Positions 32,278 through 43,144 are shown, counted from the first letter of the stretch. The stretch is DNA of 64,000 nt from an uncultured Winogradskyella sp. (GCF_937958655.1 NZ_CALGNH010000006.1:1-64000), one strand, 5' to 3'. A program made the numbers and translations. Notes: generated from the letters alone by a model not told the origin.

Positions 32278-34830
32278 TTAAGACTCTGTAGTCTCATTAG
32301 AACTTTTTACTTTTATTTTTAGCTCATCATTATTAGTGTCTAAATCCATAGTAATGGTATCACCTTCTTGGATTTTTGCATTAATAATTTCTTCTGCTAA
32401 TGCATCTTCTACATATTTTTGAATAGCTCTGTTTAGAGGTCTTGCCCCATACTGCTTATCAAATCCTTTATCTGCAATATAGTCTTTTGCTTTGTCTGTA
32501 AGTTTAAGATTATAACCTAAATCCTTGATTCTAGAAATTAATTTTACTAATTCAATATCAATAATTTTATTAATGTCTTCTTTCTCTAAAGCGTTAAATA
32601 CTATAACATCGTCAATTCTGTTTAAGAATTCTGGTGCAAATGCTTTTTTCAGTGCATTTTCTATAACAGCTTTTGCATAGTCTGTTTCTTGAGACTCCTT
32701 TGCTGAGGTGCCAAAACCAACACCAGTACCAAAATCCTTTAGTTTTCGAGCGCCGATATTTGACGTCATAATAATGATTGTATTTCTAAAATCAATTTTA
32801 CGACCTAAGCTATCTGTTAAGTAACCATCATCTAAGACTTGTAGTAGCATATTAAACACGTCTGGATGTGCTTTTTCTATTTCATCTAAAAGCACAACAG
32901 CATAAGGTTTACGTCTAATCTTTTCGGTTAACTGTCCACCTTCTTCATAGCCAACATAACCTGGAGGTGCACCAATAAGCCTAGATACAGCAAATTTTTC
33001 CATGTATTCACTCATATCTATTCTTACAAGAGCCTCGTTGCTGTCAAATAACTCATGCGCCAACACTTTAGCTAATTGTGTTTTACCAACACCTGTTTGG
33101 CCTAAGAATATAAACGAACCAATAGGTTTATTTGGGTCTTTAAGACCAGCTCTATTCCTTTGAATGGCTTTTACAACCTTAGCAACAGCATTATCCTGAC
33201 CAATAACTCTACCTTTAATAAGTTCTGGTAGTTGTGCTAACTTATTAAGCTCGGTTTGCGCTATTTTGTTTACAGGAATGCCTGTCATCATTGATACTAC
33301 ATCGGCTACATTGTCTTCGGTAACAACTTCTCTATGTAGTTTAGTTTCTTCTTCCCATTTAGCTTGTGCGGTAGCCAATTCTTTTTCGAGACGTTTTTCA
33401 TCATCTCTTAATTTTGCGGCCTCTTCATATTTCTGTTTTTTTACAACAGTATTCTTAGTTTCTTTAACTTTTTCAAGTTGTTGTTCTAATTCAAGGATTT
33501 GTTTAGGTACATCAATATTTGTTATATGAACACGAGAGCCAGCCTCATCTAATGCATCTATGGCTTTGTCGGGTAAAAATCGTTCTGTCATATAACGATT
33601 TGTTAGTTTTACACAAGCTTCAATAGCTTCATCCGTATAATCAACGTTATGATGTTCTTCGTACTTAGACTTAATATTATTAAGGATTTCAATAGTTTCT
33701 TCAACCGAAGTAGGTTCTACAATGACCTTTTGAAAGCGGCGCTCTAATGCTCCATCTTTTTCAATATATTGTCTGTATTCATCTAAAGTTGTTGCTCCAA
33801 TACATTGAATTTCGCCTCTAGCTAGAGCTGGTTTAAACATATTTGAAGCATCTAAACTTCCGGTTGCGCCACCAGCACCAACAATGGTATGAATTTCATC
33901 TATAAAAAGAATAATATCATCATTCTTTTCTAGCTCGTTCATAACAGCTTTCATCCGTTCTTCAAACTGACCTCTATATTTTGTTCCTGCGACTAGACTG
34001 GCTAAATCTAGTGTTACAACACGTTTGTTAAAGAGTGTACGAGATACTTTACGTTTAACTATACGCAGGGCTAAGCCCTCTGCAATTGCAGATTTACCAA
34101 CACCTGGCTCACCAATAAGTAATGGGTTATTCTTTTTACGCCTGCTTAATATTTGGGACACACGCTGAATTTCTTTCTCACGGCCTACAACAGGATCTAG
34201 TTTGCCTTCTTCGGCAAGAATAGTTAAGTCTCTACCAAAATTATCTAAAACAGGAGTTTTAGATTTTTTATTTGTTTTACCAGAGGTGCTGCCACCAAAA
34301 GGGTTTTGTTGTTTAGAATCTTCTTCGTTAATTTCATCGTCTGAGAAGGATTCTGCTTTTGGTTCGTCTAGGTAATCATCGTCACTTGTAATCATAGATT
34401 TAAATTCTTCTTTTACGTTATCATAATCTACCTTTAGCTTGTTTAAAAGCTTTGTGGTAGGATCATTTTCATTTCTTAAAATGCACAATAGTAAGTGTGC
34501 CGTATTTATTGACGTACTTTGAAATAATTTTGCTTCTAAAAAGGTGGTTTTTAAAGCACGCTCTGCTTGCCTTGTTAAGTGCAAGTTTTTTCTTTGGTTA
34601 GATATTGTGGTGATGTTTGGGTTTGCTGGACTTAAAATCTCAACCTTTCTTCTTAAATGATTAAGATCTACGTCCAATGAACCAAGAATATCAATGGCTT
34701 TACCATTACCATTGCGCAATAACCCAAGCATTAAGTGCTCAGTACCTATAAAATCATGACCCAAACGTAGGGCCTCTTCTTTGCTGTATGCTATAACATC
34801 TTTTACTCTAGGGGAAAAATTATCGTCCAT
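32278..34830 (-). CDS. clpC: ATP-dependent Clp protease ATP-binding subunit ClpC
   Basis: It encodes 850 aa. Two Clp N-repeats (1 to about 145, DFIGTEHLMLGLLRNGNG) are followed by an acidic linker. AAA+ 1 has Walker A GEPGVGKS (240-247) and sensor motifs. The middle domain contains a UVR motif (KQKYEEAAKLRDDEKRLEKE), the mark of ClpC rather than ClpA or ClpB. AAA+ 2 has GQTGVGKTQLAK and VLLDEIEKAHPDVFNMLLQV, then the C-terminal D2-small domain. It unfolds substrates for ClpP in the cytosol. It is divergent from gyrA with 263 nt between. The clpP gene is not in the window. Confidence 0.97.
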   Translation of the reverse strand: MDDNFSPRVKDVIAYSKEEALRLGHDFIGTEHLMLGLLRNGNGKAIDILGSLDVDLNHLRRKVEILSPANPNITTISNQRKNLHLTRQAERALKTTFLEAKLFQSTSINTAHLLLCILRNENDPTTKLLNKLKVDYDNVKEEFKSMITSDDDYLDEPKAESFSDDEINEEDSKQQNPFGGSTSGKTNKKSKTPVLDNFGRDLTILAEEGKLDPVVGREKEIQRVSQILSRRKKNNPLLIGEPGVGKSAIAEGLALRIVKRKVSRTLFNKRVVTLDLASLVAGTKYRGQFEERMKAVMNELEKNDDIILFIDEIHTIVGAGGATGSLDASNMFKPALARGEIQCIGATTLDEYRQYIEKDGALERRFQKVIVEPTSVEETIEILNNIKSKYEEHHNVDYTDEAIEACVKLTNRYMTERFLPDKAIDALDEAGSRVHITNIDVPKQILELEQQLEKVKETKNTVVKKQKYEEAAKLRDDEKRLEKELATAQAKWEEETKLHREVVTEDNVADVVSMMTGIPVNKIAQTELNKLAQLPELIKGRVIGQDNAVAKVVKAIQRNRAGLKDPNKPIGSFIFLGQTGVGKTQLAKVLAHELFDSNEALVRIDMSEYMEKFAVSRLIGAPPGYVGYEEGGQLTEKIRRKPYAVVLLDEIEKAHPDVFNMLLQVLDDGYLTDSLGRKIDFRNTIIIMTSNIGARKLKDFGTGVGFGTSAKESQETDYAKAVIENALKKAFAPEFLNRIDDVIVFNALEKEDINKIIDIELVKLISRIKDLGYNLKLTDKAKDYIADKGFDKQYGARPLNRAIQKYVEDALAEEIINAKIQEGDTITMDLDTNNDELKIKVKSSNETTES

Positions 34831-35093
34831 AGTATATTCCTTTCTGCATTAAAAATAATAAAAACATATGAGGTACATGTCAAAAACCATACCTTAAATA
34901 TTATACTTAGACGAAGAGACTAAAAAAGCATTTCAAATCAAAGTAAATAATAGGATACTTATTAACTAAAAAGATATTAAAAATTGTTAATAAAAACTAT
35001 TAAAAACTGTTTTTCTATCCGTTCTTAACACTGCCGAAATTCTTATATTAGCACGGTTTGAAAACCTACAACGAATACTAATTAATTTTATAT
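34831..35093. other. clpC-gyrA divergent intergenic region
   Basis: It is 263 nt and AT-rich. A TATATTAG (35045-35052) close to the -7 consensus lies 41 nt before gyrA and may be its promoter. I see no convincing -7 box for clpC, and no CtsR-like or CIRCE-like repeat. Confidence 0.4.
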
Positions 35094-37628
35094 ATGGCAG
35101 AAGGAGAAAAACTCATTCCAATTAACATTGAAGATGAAATGAAATCGGCTTACATTGATTACTCAATGTCAGTCATTGTGTCACGTGCGTTACCAGATGT
35201 AAGAGATGGTCTTAAGCCGGTGCATAGACGTGTACTATATGGTATGCATGAGCTTGGTGTTAGGGCTAATACAGCGCATAAAAAGTCCGCGAGAATTGTT
35301 GGTGAGGTTTTAGGTAAGTATCACCCTCATGGTGATACATCCGTTTATGACACCATGGTTCGTATGGCACAAGAATGGAGTCTACGTTATATGTTAATTG
35401 ACGGTCAAGGAAACTTTGGATCTGTAGATGGTGATAGTCCTGCAGCAATGCGTTACACAGAAGCACGTATGCGTAAGATTTCTGAGGACATGCTAGCAGA
35501 TATAGATAAGGACACCGTTGATCATAAGTTAAATTTTGATGATACCTTAGAAGAGCCAACAGTATTGCCAACACGCATACCAGGTTTATTAGTTAATGGA
35601 GCTTCTGGTATTGCAGTTGGTATGGCGACTAATATGCCACCTCATAACCTCACAGAGGTTGTTAATGGTACAATTGCATATATTGATGATAATGATATTG
35701 AAATTGATGAGTTAATGCAACATGTAAAGGCACCGGATTTTCCTACTGGAGGTACTATATATGGGTACGATGGTGTTAAAGAAGCATTTCATACAGGACG
35801 TGGTCGTATTGTAATGCGAGGCAAGGCTAATATCGAAGAAGTAAATGGACGCGAGTGCATCATCGTAAACGAAATTCCTTATCAAGTTAATAAAGCAGAC
35901 ATGATTAAAAAGACTGCTGATTTGGTTAATGATAAAAAACTAGAAGGGATTTCTACCATTAGAGATGAATCGGATAGAAACGGAATGCGTATTGTTTATG
36001 TTCTTAAGCGTGATGCTATTCCTAATATTGTTCTAAATAAATTATATAAATATACAGCACTTCAATCTTCTTTTAGTGTCAACAACATTGCTTTAGTAAA
36101 TGGTAGGCCTCAGCTTTTAAATTTAAAAGAGTTAATACATTATTTTGTAGAGCATAGACACGAGGTAGTGGTTAGACGCACAAAGTACGAGCTGCGTAAA
36201 GCAGAAGAACGCGCTCATATATTAGAAGGTTTAATTATTGCCTCAGATAATATAGACGAAGTAATTGCACTTATTAGAGCGTCTGCCAATGCTGAAGAAG
36301 CAAGAAACAAGTTGATTGAGCGTTTTGAGTTAACTGAAATACAAGCCAAAGCGATTGTAGAAATGCGTCTGCGTCAATTAACCGGACTAGAGCAAGATAA
36401 ACTAAGGGCTGAGTATGACGAATTGATGAAAACCATTGAAGATCTTAAAGATATTTTAGAAAAGAAAGATCGTCGTATGGATATTATTAAGTCAGAACTT
36501 GAGGTTGTGCGCGATAAGTATGGAGACGAGCGTCGTTCAATAATAGAATATGCAGGTGGGGATTTAAGTATCGAAGATATGATACCTAACGAGAAAGTAG
36601 TTATTACAATTTCTCATGCTGGGTACATAAAACGAACGTCACTTACAGAATATAAAACACAGAATAGAGGTGGAGTGGGGCAAAAAGCCTCTACAACCCG
36701 TAACGAGGATTTCTTAGAACATTTATTTGTAGGTACAAACCATCAGTACATGTTATTCTTTACACAAAAAGGAAAATGTTTCTGGATGCGTGTTTATGAG
36801 ATCCCAGAAGGCACTAAAACGTCTAAGGGTAGAGCAATTCAGAATTTGATAAATATTGAGCAAGATGATAAGGTAATGGCCTTTATCTGTACTCAAGACT
36901 TGAAGGATGAAGCGTATATTAACAGTCATTATGTCATAATGGCAACCAAAAAAGGTCAGGTTAAGAAAACAGCTTTAGAACAGTATTCTAGACCACGTAC
37001 CAATGGTATTAATGCCATTACGATAAAAGAAGATGATACCTTATTAGAAGCCAAACTAACCACAGGAGAAAGTCAAGTAATGTTAGCCTTAAAGTCTGGT
37101 AAGGCCATTCGTTTCGAAGAAGCTAAAACAAGGCCAATGGGCAGAAATGCCTCTGGTGTAAGAGGTATTACACTAGGTCATGAAAAAGATGAAGTCATAG
37201 GTATGATTGCAGTAAACGACATGGAAAGTAATATTCTTGTAGTGTCTGAAAACGGTTATGGAAAACGCTCTAGTTTAGAGGATTACAGAGTTACCAATAG
37301 AGGTGGAAAAGGTGTAAAAACTATTTCTATAACAGAAAAAACAGGTAATTTAGTATCTATAAAGAACGTTACAGACGAAGATGATTTAATGATTATCAAT
37401 AAATCTGGTATAGCGATTCGTATGGAAGTAGCCGACTTAAGAGTAATGGGTAGAGCAACCCAGGGTGTTAAACTCATTAACTTAAAAGGTAAAGATTCTA
37501 TTGCAGCAGTCGCTAAAGTGATGAAAGATGAAGATGAAGAAACCGACGAGAGCGATATTGAAGTATCAGAAAACCAAGATACTACAGAAAATGGCACGGC
37601 TCTTGATACTAATGAAACAGAAAACTAA
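35094..37628 (+). CDS. gyrA: DNA gyrase subunit A
   Basis: It encodes 844 aa. The N-terminal breakage-reunion domain has [36 protein letters not shown] and the catalytic Tyr121 in [11 protein letters not shown]. coli positions 83 and 87 correspond to Thr82 and Asp86. The coiled-coil gate precedes the C-terminal beta-pinwheel, where [10 protein letters not shown] and later [10 protein letters not shown] are GyrA-box-like repeats; this marks gyrase rather than ParC. The tail from about residue 810 is acidic. It works with GyrB, which is not in the window. A TPR protein gene follows after 29 nt. Confidence 0.97.
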   Translation: MAEGEKLIPINIEDEMKSAYIDYSMSVIVSRALPDVRDGLKPVHRRVLYGMHELGVRANTAHKKSARIVGEVLGKYHPHGDTSVYDTMVRMAQEWSLRYMLIDGQGNFGSVDGDSPAAMRYTEARMRKISEDMLADIDKDTVDHKLNFDDTLEEPTVLPTRIPGLLVNGASGIAVGMATNMPPHNLTEVVNGTIAYIDDNDIEIDELMQHVKAPDFPTGGTIYGYDGVKEAFHTGRGRIVMRGKANIEEVNGRECIIVNEIPYQVNKADMIKKTADLVNDKKLEGISTIRDESDRNGMRIVYVLKRDAIPNIVLNKLYKYTALQSSFSVNNIALVNGRPQLLNLKELIHYFVEHRHEVVVRRTKYELRKAEERAHILEGLIIASDNIDEVIALIRASANAEEARNKLIERFELTEIQAKAIVEMRLRQLTGLEQDKLRAEYDELMKTIEDLKDILEKKDRRMDIIKSELEVVRDKYGDERRSIIEYAGGDLSIEDMIPNEKVVITISHAGYIKRTSLTEYKTQNRGGVGQKASTTRNEDFLEHLFVGTNHQYMLFFTQKGKCFWMRVYEIPEGTKTSKGRAIQNLINIEQDDKVMAFICTQDLKDEAYINSHYVIMATKKGQVKKTALEQYSRPRTNGINAITIKEDDTLLEAKLTTGESQVMLALKSGKAIRFEEAKTRPMGRNASGVRGITLGHEKDEVIGMIAVNDMESNILVVSENGYGKRSSLEDYRVTNRGGKGVKTISITEKTGNLVSIKNVTDEDDLMIINKSGIAIRMEVADLRVMGRATQGVKLINLKGKDSIAAVAKVMKDEDEETDESDIEVSENQDTTENGTALDTNETEN

Positions 37629-37657
37629 AATTAACAACAAAATTTATTTATTAAACA

Positions 37658-38938
37658 ATGAAAAAGTTATTCACCTTAATACTATCGCTAGTTTTTGCAA
37701 CCATGTCCTTTGCTCAAAAGGATGAAGTAAAAGCCCTAGAAAAAGCACTAAAAAAATCGAATTTTGCAGATGCCAAGTCAGCAGTAACTGCTGCCGATGC
37801 CCTAATAGGTAATATGGACGATAAAACAAAGGCCAAGTATTATTTATTAAAGGCAAAGGCACTTATAGGAAGTGGATCAGATGCCGATGTAGACAATGCT
37901 ATTATTGCTTTAAATAAGCTTACGGATTTAGAATCTAAATTAGGTAAACTTAAGTATACCGCAGAGGCAACCGAAATTAAAAAGACCGCATTAAATGCCT
38001 TTTTAACAAAGGCTAATAACGACATCAATAATAAAGATTATAAAGCTGCAGCTTTGAAATTTAGTAAAGCTTATATGATGTCGCCTAAAGACACCGCTTA
38101 TTTATATTATGCGGCGTCATCAGCAGTTAACGTGCAAGATTATGATTTAGCATTAGAGAACTATCTAAAGCTTAAGAATATGAATTATTCTGGAGTAAAA
38201 ATGAATTATTACGCTACCAACGTAGAAACTGGTGTAGAAGAAGCATTTAGTGATAAGACTACAAGAGATTTTGCGGTAAAGTCAAAAACTTATGCCAAGC
38301 CAATAGATAAAAAGAGCGAATCAAAAAAAGCTGAAATTGTAAAAAATATTGCTTTAATTTATGTAGCTCAAGGAAAAGATGAGAAGGCTCTTGCAGCGAT
38401 GGCAGATGCCAGATCTGAAAACCCTGATGATGTAGGTTTAATATTATCTGAAGCTAATGTGCATTTAAAAATGGGCAATAGAGATAAGTTTAAAAATCTG
38501 ATGGAAGAAGCTACCCGAAAGGATCCTAATAATGCGGAGTTATTTTATAATTTAGGCGTTTTAGCAGCTGAAGGTAATAATGTAACAGATGCCATGAAAT
38601 ATTATGAAAAAGCCATTGCATTAAACCCAAATTACGTTGATGCCTACAATAATTTGGCCGTTGTTATACTACAGGGAGAAGCTGCAATTGTTGAAGAAAT
38701 GAATGGCTTAGGTACGAGCTCAGCTGATAATAGACGTTATGACGAACTGAAGGAAGAACGTTCTCAAATATATAAAAAGGCTATTCCTTATTTAGAAAAG
38801 GCTTTAGAACTTAATACTACTAATGTAGATGCGGCTAGGACATTAATGAATATTTACAGTGCATTAGGGGAAACAGAAATGTTTAAAACAATGAAATCAA
38901 AAGTTGAAGCTATAGAATCTTCAGCTGGTGGAAACTAA
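37658..38938 (+). CDS. tetratricopeptide repeat protein, exported
   Basis: It encodes 426 aa with a signal peptide (MKKLFTLILSLVFATMSFAQ, cleavage after about 20). Several TPR units follow, the clearest being DYDLALENYLKLKNMNY, GKDEKALAAMADARSENPD, AELFYNLGVLAAEGNNVTDA and NVDAARTLMNIYSALGE. It is probably periplasmic, acting as a protein-protein interaction scaffold. It follows gyrA by 29 nt and is likely co-transcribed; I recall this pairing in other Flavobacteriaceae. The partner is unknown. A strong terminator follows. Confidence 0.88.
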   Translation: MKKLFTLILSLVFATMSFAQKDEVKALEKALKKSNFADAKSAVTAADALIGNMDDKTKAKYYLLKAKALIGSGSDADVDNAIIALNKLTDLESKLGKLKYTAEATEIKKTALNAFLTKANNDINNKDYKAAALKFSKAYMMSPKDTAYLYYAASSAVNVQDYDLALENYLKLKNMNYSGVKMNYYATNVETGVEEAFSDKTTRDFAVKSKTYAKPIDKKSESKKAEIVKNIALIYVAQGKDEKALAAMADARSENPDDVGLILSEANVHLKMGNRDKFKNLMEEATRKDPNNAELFYNLGVLAAEGNNVTDAMKYYEKAIALNPNYVDAYNNLAVVILQGEAAIVEEMNGLGTSSADNRRYDELKEERSQIYKKAIPYLEKALELNTTNVDAARTLMNIYSALGETEMFKTMKSKVEAIESSAGGN

Positions 38939-38959
38939 AAATACCTTACGGATAAAAAG

Positions 38960-38987
38960 AGCGACTTTATTACAAGTCGCTTTTTTT
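38960..38987. terminator. bidirectional terminator between the TPR and NlpC/P60 genes
   Basis: AGCGACTT (38960-38967) pairs perfectly with AAGTCGCT (38974-38981) around TATTAC, with A5 before and T7 after. The last T of the run overlaps the stop codon of the convergent NlpC/P60 gene. Confidence 0.9.
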
Positions 38988-39735
38988 ATATAATCTTTTT
39001 AATAACTCTTAGCTTGTGTGTATGGGTGTTTCTTTCTACGTTATATATGCCACTATGGTCTAAACGATCAATACGCACCTTGCCATGGGCATGGATAATA
39101 TAGTTATCTTCCATAATTATACCTACATGTATAATTTGGCCATCGGAATTATCAAAAAAAGCCAAATCACCTGGTTCGCTCTCTTCTATAAAACTTAAAG
39201 CAGAGCCTTGGCTAGCTTGTTGTGATGCATCTCTTAATAAAACGTATCCATTCAATTTATAAACCATTTGTGTAAACCCAGAACAATCTATGCCAAAAGG
39301 GGTTTTTCCGCCCCATAAATAAGGAGCGTTTAAATATAAAAATGCCGTACTAATTAAGTGAGATTTAGATCTTTTAGAAGTTATTCGGTTTCCATCAAAA
39401 CGGTGGTTAAACGTGTCAATACAATTTAAGTTAGAGCCAATAGGAATTGGATAAAGTTGATTTGAGGTATCAGAAACATATTCTACTAAATCCGAAGCTA
39501 GGTTTAAACCTAAATCAACGTGGGTTTTATAAACATCATGATTAACTTCTATATATTGCTTATTATCAATCCATCCTTCATACTTATCAAATGCAAAACG
39601 AATACGACTCCATTTTTTACGTTGTTCTAAAACCTTAAAACAATCGCCATAAAGTGACTGCGTTACCATTTCACTAGTATCACTAGGTTCTAAACGTATA
39701 GGAACTATTCCAAGATTACAAATGCCGTACTGCAT
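38986..39735 (-). CDS. NlpC/P60 family cell-wall hydrolase with N-terminal SH3-like domain
   Basis: It encodes 249 aa with no signal peptide visible. Residues 1-65 form a bacterial SH3-like region (VPIRLEPSDTSEMVTQSLYGDCF, then GWID). The C-terminal NlpC/P60 domain (about 125-249) has the catalytic Cys151 in GIDCSGF, His203 in IIHVGII and His215/217 in HAHGK. Such enzymes cut the D-gamma-Glu-diaminopimelate bond of peptidoglycan stem peptides. It lies 9 nt after the thiolase gene, so it is co-transcribed with it. The lack of a signal peptide suggests a role on recycled muropeptides in the cytosol; this is inference. Confidence 0.92.
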   Translation of the reverse strand: MQYGICNLGIVPIRLEPSDTSEMVTQSLYGDCFKVLEQRKKWSRIRFAFDKYEGWIDNKQYIEVNHDVYKTHVDLGLNLASDLVEYVSDTSNQLYPIPIGSNLNCIDTFNHRFDGNRITSKRSKSHLISTAFLYLNAPYLWGGKTPFGIDCSGFTQMVYKLNGYVLLRDASQQASQGSALSFIEESEPGDLAFFDNSDGQIIHVGIIMEDNYIIHAHGKVRIDRLDHSGIYNVERNTHTHKLRVIKKII

Positions 39736-39744
39736 AAAAAGATA

Positions 39745-40923
39745 TTAAGGACGTTCTAAAACCATAGCAGAGGCGCCTCCTCCTCCATTACATATGGCAG
39801 CAGCTCCAATCTTGGCGTTGTTTTGATGAAGTACATGTATTAAAGTGACTAAAATACGAGCGCCAGAGCATCCTAATGGATGGCCTAATGAAACAGCTCC
39901 TCCATTAACATTAACCTTAGTGTCATTAAGTCCTAATATTTTCATATTAGCCAAACCAACAATTGAGAATGCTTCATTAAACTCAAAATAGTCAACATCG
40001 TCTATTTCAATATTAGCTTTTGTTAGTGCTTTAGGCAACGCTTTTGCTGGTGCTGTTGTAAACCATTTAGGATCTTGCGCAGCATCGGCATAACTCTTTA
40101 TAGACGCAATTGGTTTAAGCCCTAATTCTTCCGCTTTTTCTCGGCTCATTAAAACTATTGCAGCGGCGCCGTCATTAATAGTAGAAGCATTTGCAGCCGT
40201 TACTGTGCCTTCCTTTGTAAATGCAGGTCTTAGTGCCGGAATTTTTTCCATTTTTACATTGGTATATTCCTGATCTCTATCAATAATTAAATCATCACCA
40301 CGCCTTTGAGGAACGTTAACAGGGACAATCTCATCAGTAAATTTTCCGGCATCCCAAGCCGCTTTAGAACGCTCATAAGATTGAATAGCAAAAGCATCTT
40401 GATCTTCTCTCGAAAAATTATATTCTACAGCACAAGCATCTGCACAGACACCCATAGCGTTTTTGTCGTAAGCATCTACCAAGCCATCTCTTTGCATGCC
40501 ATCTTCTAAAGTAACTGAGCCAAATTTAGTGGAGCTTCTTGCGTGGTAATAGTGTGGTATGGCACTCATATTTTCCATACCACCAGCGACAACTATGTCA
40601 GCATCACCTAATTTAATGGCTTGTGCAGCTTGCATAACGGCTTTCATTCCCGAAGCACAAACTTTATTTACAGTAGTACAAGGAACGGTGTTAGGGATAC
40701 CAGCATAAATCGCAGCTTGTCTTGCAGGAGCTTGGCCAGTACCAGCTTGTACCACATTACCCATTAAAACCTCGTCAACCATCTCTGGTTTTAAGTTAAT
40801 TTTATCTAGTGCACCTTTAATAGCTGTGGCGCCTAATTTAGGTGCAGGTATGCTAGATAAATCACCTAAAAAACTACCAATAGGAGTTCTCACTGCAGAA
40901 ACGATAACGACGTCCTTGTTCAT
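39745..40923 (-). CDS. acetyl-CoA C-acyltransferase (thiolase)
   Basis: It encodes 392 aa, the usual thiolase length. Catalytic Cys89 lies in VNKVCASGMKAVM, the His in GGAVSLGHPLGCSGAR, and the second Cys378 in ICNGGGGASAM. The N-terminal VVIVSAVRTPIGSFLG is also typical. It condenses or cleaves acetyl-CoA/acetoacetyl-CoA; the biosynthetic (AtoB/PhaA) or degradative role cannot be told from sequence. It is followed by the NlpC/P60 gene after 9 nt. A TAATTTCG just upstream on the minus strand is one base off the -7 consensus. Confidence 0.93.
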   Translation of the reverse strand: MNKDVVIVSAVRTPIGSFLGDLSSIPAPKLGATAIKGALDKINLKPEMVDEVLMGNVVQAGTGQAPARQAAIYAGIPNTVPCTTVNKVCASGMKAVMQAAQAIKLGDADIVVAGGMENMSAIPHYYHARSSTKFGSVTLEDGMQRDGLVDAYDKNAMGVCADACAVEYNFSREDQDAFAIQSYERSKAAWDAGKFTDEIVPVNVPQRRGDDLIIDRDQEYTNVKMEKIPALRPAFTKEGTVTAANASTINDGAAAIVLMSREKAEELGLKPIASIKSYADAAQDPKWFTTAPAKALPKALTKANIEIDDVDYFEFNEAFSIVGLANMKILGLNDTKVNVNGGAVSLGHPLGCSGARILVTLIHVLHQNNAKIGAAAICNGGGGASAMVLERP

Positions 40924-41020
40924 TTTTAATAATTTAAAATTAGTGCTACGAAATTAATCAATTTTTGATATAAATTTAGAATGTTAGGAGATTATGGAGC
41001 TCTAAATTTCTAATATTTGT

Positions 41021-41028
41021 TACATTTG
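41021..41028 (+). promoter_or_regulatory. -7 box TACATTTG immediately before pgpH
   Basis: It matches TAnnTTTG exactly and ends 6 nt before the ATG at 41035. It lies inside the longer open frame beginning at 41017, so it argues for the 41035 start and a leaderless transcript. Confidence 0.65.
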
Positions 41029-41034
41029 ATTGTT

Positions 41035-43086
41035 ATGAAAGAAATTCTAAATAAGTGGTATAAGAATCATGCTCTAGTATACAAGTTGCTTTTGTTCTTA
41101 TTAACGACGCTTTTTATAGTTTACCTATTTCCAAAAACAGGAAAATTTAGATATACCTTTGAAAAGGGAAAGCCATGGCAATCCGAGAACTTATATGCAC
41201 CTTTTAATTTTGCAATAAAAAAATCTCAAGCAGAAATTAATGATGAAAGATTAGAAATAGAAGATAATGCTTCTATATATTTTGATATTAAATCAGAAGT
41301 AAAGAGCTTGGTTTTAAAGGATTATGAAGCTCGTTTTAATCAGGTTTTTACTGACACACTAACTATAGATTCCAATACTTCAAGATTATACAAATCCGGA
41401 AAATCATTAATTAATCAATTATATCTTAATGGAATTTTAGATAGTGACTATAGCTATGCCAATAAAAAGCCTGTAATTCTTAGTAATTCTAATACTGTGG
41501 TTAAGCAACTACTTTACGAGGATTTAATTAAGATTGGAGAATTACGTCGAACATTAGAAGATCATTTTGCCAATTCAATCTCTAGTGATATGCGCAACAT
41601 AATGATATCTCTATTTTTTGATATTATAAAACCTAACATAACGCTTAACGAAAGTTTAACCCTAAATGCTTTAGAGGAAGAATTATCTAAGATATCAGCG
41701 ACTAGAGGTTCTATAAATAAAGATCAATTGATAATATCTAAAGGGCAGATCGTAGAAAACGAAGAGTATAATATTTTAAATTCACTAAAGTCTGAGTACG
41801 AATCTCAGGCTTGGAATACCACAAATTATAACTGGGTTTTAGTAGCCTATACACTTTTGGTGGCTTTAGCTTTACTGATGTTGCTACTCTTTTTACGTAA
41901 GTATAGAATGGATGTGTTTTTAAACAATACTAAAGTAACTTTTATTTTCTTTAACATTGTTTTAATGATTGTTTTAACCACTTTGGTTATTAATTTTAAT
42001 TCACAATATATATATGTTGTGCCTATCTGTATTTTACCCTTAGTTTTAAAGGCGTTCTTTGATGCTAGACTAGGGCTTTTTGCACATGTCTTAACAGTAT
42101 TACTCTTAGGATTTATTGTGTCAAATAGTTACGAGTATATGTTTCTTCAAATCATAGCAGGAATTGTAACCATTTTAACCGTGTCTGAATTGTATAAAAG
42201 AGCGAATCTTTTTATTTCAGTAGGTCAGATTACACTCATCTACATTATTGCATATTTTGCTTTTTTTGTAATTCAAGAAGGACAGGTAACTAGTTTAAAA
42301 TGGGAAACATTTGGTCTTTTTATTTTGTGTGGGTTAGCGACTTTATTTGTTCAACCACTGATATATATTTATGAGAAGATTTTTGGTTTAGTTTCAGATG
42401 TGTCCCTTTTAGAGTTGTCAGATACAAACACAAAACTTTTAAAAGAACTTTCTGATAAAGCGCCAGGCACATTTCATCACTCATTAAATGTTGCTAATTT
42501 GGCAGAAGCCTCTGCAAATGAGATTGGTGCAAATGCCATGTTGGTTAGGGTAGGTGCCTTATACCACGACATAGGTAAAATGGTTAACCCTACTTTTTTT
42601 ACAGAAAATCAAAGTACAGGCATTAATCCACACAACGAATTGTCTAGTAAAGAAAGCGCCAGAATTATTATTGAGCATACTCTTAAAGGCATTGAAATTG
42701 CTAAAAAGAATAACCTTCCAGATCGGGTTATTGATTTTATAAGAACGCACCATGGAACAAGTGTTGTCTATTATTTTTATATGAAAGAGAAAGCTGTAGC
42801 AGAGGAAACAGATATAGAAGACTTTAAGTATAATGGGCCTAAGCCATTTAGTAAAGAGACCGCTATTTTAATGATGTGTGATAGTGTTGAAGCGGCATCT
42901 AAAAGTTTAAAAGAGCCAACAACAGCAAAGATTAATGACTTTGTAGAGAACATTATAGATAAACAGATGGAAAGTGGTCAGTTTTTAAATGCTAATATTA
43001 CCTTTAAAGAAATTCAGTCCATAAAGAAGGTCTTAAAACATAAGCTTGCTAATATTTATCACTTAAGGATTGAGTATCCCGAATAA
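41035..43086 (+). CDS. pgpH: 7TM-HD family cyclic-di-AMP phosphodiesterase
   Basis: 683 aa from the ATG at 41035. An N-terminal membrane anchor (VYKLLLFLLTTLFIVYLF) is followed by a large extracytoplasmic domain (about 45-265, 7TMR-HDED) and then seven closely spaced helices (about 270-455). The cytosolic C-terminal HD domain has FHHSLNVANLAEASANE, ALYHDIGKM and RTHHGTSVVYYF; the HD pair and its outer His residues bind two metals. PgpH-type enzymes hydrolyse c-di-AMP. The gene stands alone, with tRNA genes downstream. Confidence 0.93.
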   Translation: MKEILNKWYKNHALVYKLLLFLLTTLFIVYLFPKTGKFRYTFEKGKPWQSENLYAPFNFAIKKSQAEINDERLEIEDNASIYFDIKSEVKSLVLKDYEARFNQVFTDTLTIDSNTSRLYKSGKSLINQLYLNGILDSDYSYANKKPVILSNSNTVVKQLLYEDLIKIGELRRTLEDHFANSISSDMRNIMISLFFDIIKPNITLNESLTLNALEEELSKISATRGSINKDQLIISKGQIVENEEYNILNSLKSEYESQAWNTTNYNWVLVAYTLLVALALLMLLLFLRKYRMDVFLNNTKVTFIFFNIVLMIVLTTLVINFNSQYIYVVPICILPLVLKAFFDARLGLFAHVLTVLLLGFIVSNSYEYMFLQIIAGIVTILTVSELYKRANLFISVGQITLIYIIAYFAFFVIQEGQVTSLKWETFGLFILCGLATLFVQPLIYIYEKIFGLVSDVSLLELSDTNTKLLKELSDKAPGTFHHSLNVANLAEASANEIGANAMLVRVGALYHDIGKMVNPTFFTENQSTGINPHNELSSKESARIIIEHTLKGIEIAKKNNLPDRVIDFIRTHHGTSVVYYFYMKEKAVAEETDIEDFKYNGPKPFSKETAILMMCDSVEAASKSLKEPTTAKINDFVENIIDKQMESGQFLNANITFKEIQSIKKVLKHKLANIYHLRIEYPE

Positions 43087-43144
43087 TCTTAAAGTTTATT
43101 ATAAAAAACTAAAAATTTTTGTTGCGTTCTTAAAATTGAAAAGC

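Noticed and set aside
35337-35351. Quinolone-resistance substitution in gyrA (Thr at the E. coli Ser83 position)
   Set aside because: Thr or Ala at this position is natural in many phyla; it cannot be called a resistance change without close relatives.
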